Below are positions 49,049 through 58,700 of a DNA stretch of 64,000 nt, piece by piece. The translations under genes and the position numbers were made by a program. Within the stretch, counting starts at the first letter, position 1, and every line of letters begins with the position of its first letter. The stretch lies in the NCBI GenBank assembly GCA_008921705.1, contig VFFE01007605.1, positions 3,349,351 to 3,413,350 on the forward strand, read 5' to 3'. The notes beneath the pieces were generated by a model, which worked only from the letters and a program-made list of their open reading frames with translations, did not search any database and was not told the origin of the DNA. Origin of the DNA: Burhinus oedicnemus. Its lineage: Eukaryota; Chordata; Aves; Charadriiformes; Burhinidae.

Positions 49049-49184
49049 TCCGCCTCAGCGGCGGCGCGCAGGGTCGCGGCCCTCCCGCGCAGGCGCCGTG
49101 GCCTCTTCCCCCCTCCCCCGCCCGCCCGCGCGCCGGGGGGCGGTGCCATCGCCACGTCGGTGCGGGGGGGGGGTGCCCGGGAAG

Positions 49185-49284
49185 ATGGCGGCCGCCGGTG
49201 AGAGGGGTGTCCCGGCGGGCCGCGCTTTCTGCCTCCTGCTGCTCTGCGGCTGGGCCCTGGCGGCCCGCGGACAGGAGGGCTCCG
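49185..49284 (+). CDS. C5orf15: C5orf15 coding exon 1 (signal peptide)
   Basis: One hundred coding bases from ATG to the donor GTGAGC at 49285, encoding residues 1-33 and one base of Asp34. They hold the whole signal peptide and are very GC-rich. The frame stays open for 127 codons upstream of this ATG, which I attribute to GC-rich CpG-island sequence. Confidence 0.9.
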
Positions 49285-52200
49285 GTGAGCACGGAGGGGG
49301 GACGGGCGGGCCGGGCCCCGGCGGCTGGCTGGGGCGGGGGGCTGGGGTCTTTCATCGGACTCGTCTTCAGCGCTTTCGGGCCTAAAGGTCTCTGCGGCCG
49401 CCGGCGAGGCCTGGCTTTGTTTTAGGTGGAGTGTTGGCTGGGCGGTGAAGAGAAGGGGAATTACTGAAGGAAATGAAGCTGTTTGGAGCTGGCAGTTCTT
49501 TTCATGCTTGTCAGTCGGTGTAGCCGGGTCAGCTGTGTTTGCGTTGCTCCTCACCTGGTCTAATGGGTAGGCGGTAATGAAGGAAGAGATTCAGGATGTG
49601 GGACAGAAACCTGTAGGAAACCAAGAGTTTCTGAGTTCAAAAATCATGGAACAACTTGCTTTCTAAAGAGTTAAATTTCCTAGAAATGAATTTTGACCGT
49701 GTCAGGTGTTTTTATGTACAGCGTTTACTAAGAAGACTGTGTTGGTTGTTCTGACACCATGATCAAACATTAATATCTATTTCTGAAGCTGAGTTATCTC
49801 TGGAGTCGGGGCGCTACATCTGACATCATCTGACAGTGTTGTAACTGTAAACAGTGCAAATACCATTTATAATGCCAAATAGTTTTGAGTGGCTATCATA
49901 AATCAGTTGTGGTGTAGTTGCTAAACTTGCTACTCCTATTAAAACAAAAAATCACTTCTTTTAGAATAATAGGAAATTATTCTTTCTCACTCTGAAGCTG
50001 CAGCATTAGCTGGCGGGAGTCCCTTGCGTTTAAGTATATATTCTTCTAAACCTTTCATGTTAAAATGAGTTTAAGAATAATTTGAAGTGTAAGGATACAT
50101 GCAGTGTAGTTCTATAGCAAAATTATACTTGTTTGTATTTCAAACAATTTAGTTATTACTCTCTAATACTTTTTATCTGTTTGGTGAGGGCAGCAGTAAG
50201 GTCTGCTTACCTCACTCATAACGTGCCAACCAGCTATAAATATGAAAATATCTTGCAGCTGCCTTTCCTCGTTTATCTCCGCATATGCAATTAGCTGGGT
50301 CGACTCCTGAGGGGAGATAAGAATCCCCTAAACTTTTCCTGTACAAGAACTGTACAAGAACTAATTCAGACTAGTAATTTCTTCAACAACAGTGTGTTAA
50401 ATATGAAGTAGTTGACTTGAAACTTTGCCAGAGAGGCAGTGTAATGTCTAGTTCCTATGGGATTAGTTGAGTCTTCCCTGTTTTACCTGGTTAAAGAGCA
50501 GTTCATGCTGGAAAAGCGTACCACGTATACAAGAAGTCTGTTGTAACTGATCTTCTGTAAATAAACATTTCATGAATAACATGATTCAGTGTCCCCTGTA
50601 TAATATTTTACTTATGAGTAATTTGACACAAGCAGTTGATTGAATGCTTCATTTCTAGAGTCTGTAACTTTCCAGTGAACTAGGGAGCTCCTTGGGAGCG
50701 CTTAGTGAAAGTATTGTTACTTTTTTAAAATAAAAAATTAAAAAATAGTTTGGCATGCCAACATACAAGGCAAGTGTGGTTCCCCTATTTAAATTGTGAT
50801 GTGTACTGAAAGTCCAAAATGTGTTCTTCATTTTTAAGGTGCCTCCTGATTTGAATCTGGAAGTGATGTGCTATAAACATGAATAATTTGCTGTTTGCTG
50901 TTTTTCTTAGGATTAAAAACCCACTGGCTATTAATAAAATCCCTCTGCATCTTTTTTTACCTTCCTTTGGATAGAGAAGAGGGATGATGAGCCCTGCATG
51001 TGGTTTTAGCACTCAGCTTGGTTTTTATGTAGTTCTGCAAAGCTATCCTAGTGTTGGAGAGATTATGAATTTGCCTAAGGGTGCACTGTTACATAGGACT
51101 GTTGCTGACTTACTTCATTGTAATAATTTGCTGCCAACAGTTTGCATATGCAGTCAGATTGTCCTTTCTTCAGCTCTTTTTTAAGCTGTGGTTCAGTAGT
51201 TTCATTTGAGTTAGCGTAAGGTTGGAAATCTTTTTCTATGTCTACAAATTCAATAAAAATCAGTGCCTGGGAAGAGATGCTAGGACCTTGTGTCCTGACT
51301 GAAGGAGACATCACAGCATGTTCTTATTTTTTGTTGGCAAAATATGCAATGGTGAAAGATTAAAAACTTTTAACTGCAAAAAAAGCTTTACTGAGAACTC
51401 CTTCTTCTGTAGAACTCCACAAATTCTGTGGGAGAAAGAGTTTGATGATGGAGAAAATACTAATCACGTAGGATTCTACGAGACATCATAAATCGACAGA
51501 AGGAGGGAGGACATGTCTCTAAAGTTCTAAGTCTGGAAAATATGCATGCTAAATTTTTCTGGGATGCTTTGGCATACTAATGTAGAAAGCATGTGCTTCC
51601 TACTTTTAATTCCTGTCCCACTCAAGACTTCTCTTTTGAAGTTGCCAAAGTACAGGAGTGTGTATTTCTGCACATGAATTCTAAAGTTTGCAGTGTGAAA
51701 TATGCCCTGTTCATTATATGATTTCTTGTCTATAAAGTAAATGCCTTGCAATAATTTTCATTTATAGCTGAAGTATCACAAGAGAAGTTAGTGCCTTGTG
51801 CTTAATATTGACTGTTTCTCATCCTTTTCTCAGATTCTGTGAAAGTCGAGATGCTTCAGAAAAATATTTCTTCTAAAAGTGAGAATGAAACGCTAAGTAG
51901 ATCCCAAAATCTGACAGACAGCTTGCATAGTATAACACCAACAAAAAAAGAGGCAAGCGCAACAAAAAAAGAGGCATTCCCAACAACAACTAAAATCAAT
52001 TCGGTGACTGCAGTAAAACCACCTACAGCAAAAGGTGATTCTCCACCGTATGTTGTCTCTCCTGCGGTGACTGCTAGTCCAGTATCTCAAATGGATGTTG
52101 ATGCTTCTGAAGATACTAAAATTGAGGAAGAGGATCTTCTAACAGATTTGAAAGACCCACTAAATAGTTCACCACCCCTCATAAAAGAAACTATGGAGTT

Positions 52201-54345
52201 AGATGGAGGAGATGACTATGGTCCTTATGAAATGACATCGAATTCCAGATACAACCCAGACCTTCTAGAAATGCCAGAAGATGATGACTCTGACACCATT
52301 AGTAATTACAATGAAGAGATCAAGACCCTTGATGAGAAGATAAAAGATGTTTCTGTCACAGGGTTGGAAGAAGAAGAAGACGGCCATTTCTTTTTTCATC
52401 TGGTTGTAGTTGCCTTCTTAGTAGCTGTTGTTTATGTCACCTATCACAATAAGAGGAAGGTAGGTATGCTGTGAAAGGTTGGGAGAAACAGCTGTAGTAT
52501 TTTAAGTGAAGTTGCATTGCCTTGTACACTTTTTTAATATGAGGAACTTAGCTTTTTGGAGAATGAAATCTTTGACCACTTGGTCTTGTTGTGATGCTAA
52601 TATGCAGACCATTACTGTCATTTTTATCTGCACAATGAAAATGAACTTGAATCAAATGTTTTAGATAAGAAAATCAGTTAATTGATAACATCAGTAATCA
52701 ATCAGTTCAGTAATGGACACTGGCAGTGTACAACATGAGATCTACAAATGAGACCTGAGCCAAGTCAAGTGAAGGTGATTAACTAATTTTGTCTCTGCAC
52801 AGGATTATAAACAGCAAATTAAGGAAGGTTTAATCCCAAATGGTGTGGGAACGTTCTTCTTATAACTGTGATAATCCTTGTAATAAGTATTCGCTTTAAG
52901 GTGGTCTTTATATCATAGATATTCTAAGGGCTTAACTACAAACTTATATGAAATTCTTTAACACTTTCCAGTTTTACATAGAGAAGTGCGAAGTTAGTGT
53001 TTTCAGGTAACTGGTTCTTCAGTACAAACTAATTCTGTATCTCAAAAGTAGCCTGATTTGTGTTACTTCAAAATATATTGCTAGCATAGAAAATTAACTC
53101 CAGCCCAGCCAGACCCAGTACAGATCCATGCATAAATTTGCAATTAAATCATAGGATTTTAGACAGGAGGAAAATTTAATGTTAATTCTTGCAGAGAATG
53201 CTGATTTGGTCGAGTATTTGGGGGACTCTGAAAAGAACACAGCTAAAAATACCCCCAAAACTTTTGCTTTACAGTGCAATGGCCTATCTGGAATATGCAT
53301 TGCTGAGTATAGGGGAAAATGTTGAAGATTGTGTTACATTTGAAAATTTAACTTCAAGGGAAGATCAAATAAGTGATTAAAAAATGCCTTGTCTGTTATG
53401 TAAATGAAATAGTGTTTGTAGTATCATTTGAGTAGTTGAAAAGCTATACTACTTTTTAGCACTTAGAAATAATTTTGGTAACAGAAAATACACTGGTACT
53501 TTAACTACATAAATAGTGGCACATATTTGTGTGAGACAACAGTCAAATTGGTTTAGGTTCTCCTTTTTCTTTCACTGTGCCCACTTTACACCATCGCATT
53601 TCCCCTTTTGCCGGTATAGTTGTCCTGTCTAGTAAAGTGGATTCTTAGATGATGTTGGTAAGAAACAAGGCTAAATAGGGTGAAGATAATAGGCATTTAA
53701 AAATCTGATCACTTAAGTGCTTTGATTTATCATGTAGCCTCTTTAACTGCTCTGCTGATACTGCTGAAGGGAGCACTGAGCTGTAACATAGAAACAGTTT
53801 ATCAAATTACACCATTGCTGCTTCTTTTGCTTTTGTTTCAGCACCAGTGATACAATTGTTTTTAACAAGGGTGAAATGCTGGAATAGGTAAGATGAATAA
53901 GCTAACAAATGTCACCATCTGGGGATAGTTTAACAGGCTGTAGATGCCATACTGCTGAAGCTACACCCATGTCTTTGCTGAAAGAGCTATGGGTTGAATG
54001 CTGTGTTTCTGCCAAACTGCAGCTGAGGTTGCCAGTTATGACTTGATGGCAAGGACGGAAATGGCTGACTACTAGTACCATGCTTAGTAACAACAGTAAT
54101 GCCATTGCCAGGATGAAGGAGAAGAACTGTGATATCAATAGAACTGTTAAGCTGTCTATCAAAACCAAAATGTTTCTCTATAGCATTATGTAACTGGCTG
54201 TTTTTTCTTTCAGATCTTCTTACTGGTCCAGAGCCGAAGATGGAGGGATGGCCTCTGCTCTAGGACAGTAGAATATCATCGTTTAGACCAAAATGTTAAT
54301 GAAGCAATGCCTTCCCTGAAAATAACTAATGACTACGTATTTTGA
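49185..54345 (+). CDS. C5orf15: Keratinocyte-associated transmembrane protein 2 (C5orf15), three coding exons
   Basis: Joined exons 49185-49284, 51834-52459 and 54214-54345 encode 285 residues. Domains in order: a signal peptide (about 1-29, hydrophobic [11 protein letters not shown], likely cut near ARG/QE); a Ser/Thr-, Lys- and then acid-rich ectodomain with N-glycosylation sequons at Asn44, 51 and 59; one transmembrane helix at about 218-237 ([17 protein letters not shown]); and a basic-start cytoplasmic tail holding YHRL (263-266), a YxxPhi sorting signal, ending ITNDYVF. This architecture and tail are those of KCT2, a little-studied relative of the trans-Golgi protein TGN38/TGOLN2, and the gene lies next to VDAC1 as in human. 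Trafficking between the trans-Golgi network, endosomes and surface is inferred from the motif. The ATG lies in GAAGATGGCG, an adequate Kozak context, after a 5' CpG island. The ectodomain is less conserved than the tail and appears longer than in human KCT2 (about 265 residues from memory). Confidence 0.93.
49285..51833 (+). other. C5orf15: C5orf15 intron 1
   Basis: 2,549 bases, GTGAGC to TTTTCTCAG. The first 130 bases remain CpG-rich and the rest is AT-rich. A small tandem TGTACAAGAAC duplication sits at 50340-50361. Confidence 0.9.
51834..52459 (+). CDS. C5orf15: C5orf15 coding exon 2 (ectodomain and transmembrane helix)
   Basis: After TCCTTTTCTCAG a 626-nt exon encodes residues 34-242: three clustered N-glycosylation sequons, a tandem KKEA repeat, a Pro/Ser/Thr stretch, a long acidic segment ([26 protein letters not shown]), then the transmembrane helix and the NKRK stop-transfer signal. 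The donor is GTAGGT at 52460. Reading through this donor would end after four more residues (VGML and stop at 52472-52474), giving a form without the sorting tail if the intron were retained. Confidence 0.95.
51941..51982 (+). repeat. C5orf15: 21-bp in-frame tandem duplication in C5orf15 exon 2
   Basis: ACAAAAAAAGAGGCAAGCGC is followed 21 bases later by ACAAAAAAAGAGGCATTCCC. The result is [14 protein letters not shown] in the ectodomain. Each copy holds an A7 run. Confidence 0.9.
52460..54213 (+). other. C5orf15: C5orf15 intron 2
   Basis: 1,754 bases, GTAGGT to TCTTTCAG. Nothing notable is seen inside. Confidence 0.9.
54214..54345 (+). CDS. C5orf15: C5orf15 coding exon 3 (cytoplasmic tail)
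   Basis: After GGCTGTTTTTTCTTTCAG the exon opens in phase 0 with [17 protein letters not shown], continues [19 protein letters not shown] and stops at TGA 54343-54345. The YHRL tyrosine motif and the DYVF carboxy-terminus are the most family-diagnostic parts of the protein. Confidence 0.95.
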   Translation: MFLLVQSRRWRDGLCSRTVEYHRLDQNVNEAMPSLKITNDYVF

Positions 54346-54662
54346 AAGCACTGTGATTTCAGTTTGCTGAACTTATCACTCTTTGCCTGCCTAGTCATGT
54401 AATGATATTCAGGTATTCTAAATATGCTGCTTGTACTGAAGTGAGATGTACTCTCTTTGACCTGAATGTTTTTGAGATTAAATCTCATGGAAGATCAAGG
54501 GCATGATACATCTGTTTGCTACTTTGGTCAGATTTTATATCAACTATAAAGATACAGAGTTTAATAATTAGTGCTCTTTCCATTCATTAAGCATCATCCC
54601 TTCTGTCTGGAGCAGTCTTAATAGTGGTAATACAAAAAATAAGCATAAAATATTTTAGGTCT

Positions 54663-54668
54663 AATAAA
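54663..54668 (+). terminator. C5orf15: Proximal poly(A) hexamer AATAAA of C5orf15
   Basis: AATAAA within CTAATAAATTAATG, about 320 bases after the stop codon. The downstream region is not clearly GT-rich, so it may be weak or unused. Confidence 0.4.
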
Positions 54669-55754
54669 TTAATGACTTTGGCATCACTAAATCAAATTAA
54701 TGATCTCTTTGCTAATCACTTATATGGCTCATAAATCCCATATAATTACTTTTTTCTATGCTTAAATCCTGATGCCGAAAATCTTTCATCTTGCGGGTTT
54801 TTTTTATTCTGTTTTTTTGTTGCATAATTTGATCCTATTAGGCAGAATAGCTAGCATGGCAATTTCATAATTTCTGTATGTGTTCATGCAGTAAATAATT
54901 TAAAAATAATTATGTATAACCCATTTTATTTCAGAAGTTATATACCATGTATTTCTTTAAAATGTTCAAGATCTTTGTGAAGGTATGCAGCTTCTTGACT
55001 GTCCAGTTTTTTTCTCTAAAGGTATTTATGACTTTCATTATCTTTGTAATTAATGAATGGAAAATAAGCCTTGTTGAATAATCTTACTAAAATATAGATA
55101 GTTGACCGGCTTTTAATACATCAAAGCTTTCTGTTGAGTTTCAAGACAGCTGGGAAACAGTTATGTGGTTTGCTATATTATAATTGGGAGAGGCCTGAAA
55201 ATGTAAGAATGATTTATTTTATTGTTATTCTGACCCAGGTAACAGGCAGGTAAAGTAATGGTGTGTGGGGCTGCCAGTCTGTGGAGAGCGCACGCTAATT
55301 TTTGACAAACATTTACGCATTAGTGTAAATCAAGTTACAGGTACAGTAGGTTGGCCTTTTTTTTACCTTGTCTTTTGTACTTTCATTATTTATGTTTTCA
55401 TGAGTTGTAAAATATAAAATCTTAGTTTTCTGTACATTCTGTTTGTGATTTAGTTTTCAAACTGATAAATATGTAAATAATGCTGGATCAGAACCCCATA
55501 ATTAATAACTTGGTATTCAAGTAGTTATGTAACATTTTAAAAAAAATCAACTTTACAGCTGTTGGCATGAGGAGTTTGAAGGCATGATACTATCTTAAGA
55601 ATGAAGTGCTAAAAGTTCTAAATCCTACTGTTAAATGCATTCTTTTCATAACCACAAGCAGTAAAGCACAGAAAATAGCCCAAAACTCTTTTCTTGCAGT
55701 AATTTTTATTGTATTTGGACTTGTATCACTTAATATTTTGAATAAGGTTTTTAA

Positions 55755-55760
55755 AATAAA
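55755..55760 (+). terminator. C5orf15: Distal poly(A) signal AATAAA of C5orf15
   Basis: AATAAA in TTAAAATAAATGAC, followed within 25 bases by a GT/T-rich element (CCTGTGTTTTTTATC). That is the classic arrangement for efficient cleavage. I take it as the likely gene end. Confidence 0.6.
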
Positions 55761-55789
55761 TGACAATAATAAGCCTGTGTTTTTTATCT

Positions 55790-58700
55790 TAACTGTTTCA
55801 CTGCTTTTATACAGTACCTGACGATAAAGAGCTTGCTTACGCTTGGGATTGGATAACCAGTTCAAAACCATCTTTCCTGTTACTGATTAAATTGACTCTG
55901 TGTAGGGGGTGTGGGGTTTTGCTTTATGCATTAGTTAAATATATGTATGGTAGATAGCAAGGCTTAAATGCAATCTTTTAATCTGTAGCAATTAGTTCTT
56001 TATCAAGTAATTTTTTACCTAAGTTGTATAGTTAGTAATTCCCATGGAAGATACTTGAAACTCTTACCTGAATGTACCCACATTAAAACATAGCACTGCT
56101 GTGGTCAAGATCCAAAGGGAAAGGTTACTTTGCAAAGCTCCTTTAGGATGTTTAAATGTTGGAATTGGAGGAGGTGGCTAATGTTTTTGCACCCAAGAAG
56201 TTCAATAGCTTTCTCCTTAAATGACATTCATAAAGTATAGTGATTTTGTCAGTAGAGAATGATATGTTCAGACTTGACAGAACGCTTGTGTTTCGTTTCA
56301 GCTTGGTACCACAGGACTTACACAGAACCCTGCATGAGGTGCTGAAGTGCACTACACGGAAGTACAATGATATCCGTGTTAAAAGTTTCATTTCAAATGT
56401 TATTTTCTCTTCAACCCATCCAGTGAATGAGGCCATCAAGGCAGATGTTACATTTTCAGCCACTTGACTGACTATAATAGCTGGAATACTGTTTAAAAAA
56501 TACAGAAAATTAACATCAACCTAAATTAGTAGAAATAAGGCATATTTTGTTGATTTCTGAGTTCATAGATGTGTTACCTTGTTCCATCTTGGATGTCTTC
56601 CAAGGCTCTGAGCTCTGGCCGAGTCAAACCAATCTAAATGTTTTTCTTCCAGGCTTTCTGAACGAGTAACAATGTCCTCTTTAAGACTATATGTTAATAT
56701 ATTGGTGGAAAAATCTTGCATTTCCTTGCCCTCCCTCCCTTAAATTGTTTGTCCTTGTGAAAAGACTGTCTGTAGGCAGAGAAATTTATTAGCTTTCCAG
56801 CTTTTGAGCTGTTCCTTTCAACAAACCCACTGTTTTAAAGCCCTGTAACTTTTGCTGGAGGAGGAGTGCACACGGCTAATAGCGAGATTGCTTTTTGTGA
56901 GCTTTTTAGGCAAAACTGTCAAAAGGCCTAACCAACTCAATTACTGAACCTGCTTTTTGATGCTTGTTTTGCAGTCATCGCATTTTAAAATGCTCTTATG
57001 TTTAGCTGTTCTGTGACAATGCTTGTCCCACAGATTTAGTATTCATCAGGTGCATCTAACAGTATTTAGGCCTAATGGACTGCAACTCACTTTGGCTGTA
57101 CTGCAAATGTTAATAAATTCTCTTCTGAAATGTCCATTTAGCTGTCTTCTCTGAAGATGCTCTTGCATACTGTTGCCTTAAAGGAGAAAATCATATCTTG
57201 AGCCTTTTGCTCTTGATGGTCATATCAGTACTGAAATATATTGAGTTAGGTAACTGATATTTGAGGTCATGAAATCATGGCTCGCATGCGTGTCTTCTCT
57301 AGCAGAGTGCAGCTTTGCCTCACTCCAAGTACTTCAGTCCAAGCAGTTAAGATGAGCAGTTATTCTTTGCTTGCTCTAGCTATTGTGCACATCCTCTTTA
57401 TCTCACAAGTAAGAAAAAAATTATTTTAAATAATTCTATGAATAATTTTTAACAAGCCTCTCTACTGATGGTACTAAGGGCAGCTTATTTAAATGTTTTT
57501 AAATTCACAGGGAATTAACATGAATTTGATACCCTTGATGTTCTTTGAACAGTGGGTTTCACTTGGGGAATTGTCTAAATGGGTTCGCTTCTAGGCTGGT
57601 AATGTGTTGTAAGTACTTGGGGCAAATCTTGCTCCATCAGGTTGACAGTGATTGTAGCAAGCTGCTCCAAGAGTTGCGTTTGCTCATACCAAAGCAGAAG
57701 CAAATCAATTTAGAGAGTGATATTTGTGGAATATCACCATTTTTAAAACCTTTCCACTGCTGATCCACTCCAACATTCACATAATAATGCCAGCATAACA
57801 TAGAGGCTGCAGTACCGATTAACGCTGGTTATTTGTGTCCTGAAAAGGTGAATCCCAAATAATCAGCTTGTTACCAAAGGTATCTTGCTATCCAGTCCCT
57901 GCAACATGGTGTATACTTGCTCACCTTCACTTCTAGCAAGATAATACCGGAAACAAAGTTAGAAAATAGTGAACGATCGCCTCCACCCTGACTAATGACT
58001 GTGCTGAGTTGCTTCTCCAGCGCACTTGTGTGTCATTCTGTTATCTTGGGACCGCACCCTTGTACAGGTGAAAGATTTGAAATGTACACAATGACTTTGA
58101 CACTTTTTTCCCAAGGAAATTTTTTCATTCTCAATAGCCCTTGGATTGCTGCCTGAACAGGGGAAGTGCCTTGCTGAATTGACTTGGGTAGTGGATAACG
58201 CTGTTTCCCAATAGTGCCAATAAAGAGTGAAAGGTTTCTCGTTATCCAGTTTTATAAGGGCTCCACCAGCACCAGGAGAGTGGGGCATATGTCATCCATT
58301 GTGCAATAAAAGAGCCATTTGCTGATGAGGTAGTCAGGATTGAACTACTGTTTTTTAATTTCTTTAATTGAATTTGCTTGTGGAAAATTAAGAGCGGGCA
58401 ATCAAAAATTCATAAAGTGCTGAGATCAAATAGAGGAAAAAGCAAGCAGATTTATGTCAGATCTTACCAACAAGAAATGTCTTGATGAATTTCGTTACTG
58501 AAGAAAGGAAACTTTCTCACATTAAGGTGAATTATGGCTTCCATCAATATTCTGATAAAAGGAATAAAATATTCCTGAAGAGCTTTCTGATTAAACTTCT
58601 CAAGATGAAACTTGAAGCTCTATTTATGTAGGTTCTCGTTAGCGGTTGGGTTTTATGAAATGAAGAAAGAAATAATGAATAGGATAGTTTAAACAAATGA

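Larger units (their letters stand above)
48880..49430 (+). promoter_or_regulatory. C5orf15: CpG island promoter and 5' UTR of C5orf15/KCT2
   Basis: A dense CpG block surrounding the KCT2 start codon. It has no evident TATA box but several GC-box-like CCGCCC / CCCGCCC runs, and a perfect NRF-1 palindrome about 140 bases before the ATG. This is the typical layout of a broadly expressed gene. It lies only about 1 kb downstream of the VDAC1 poly(A) signal, so the two genes are tightly packed head to tail. Confidence 0.85.
54346..55780 (+). other. C5orf15: C5orf15 3' untranslated region
   Basis: About 1.4 kb of AT-rich sequence after the stop with no splice or coding signal. There is an early AATAAA at 54663 and a better-placed one at 55755, so alternative 3' ends are possible. 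The end position is inferred. Confidence 0.6.

Noticed and set aside
48832..49554. Long overlapping frames on both strands of the CpG island (up to 197 codons)
   Set aside because: Stops are rare in such GC-rich DNA. Only the frame with the signal peptide joined to exon 2 makes a coherent protein.
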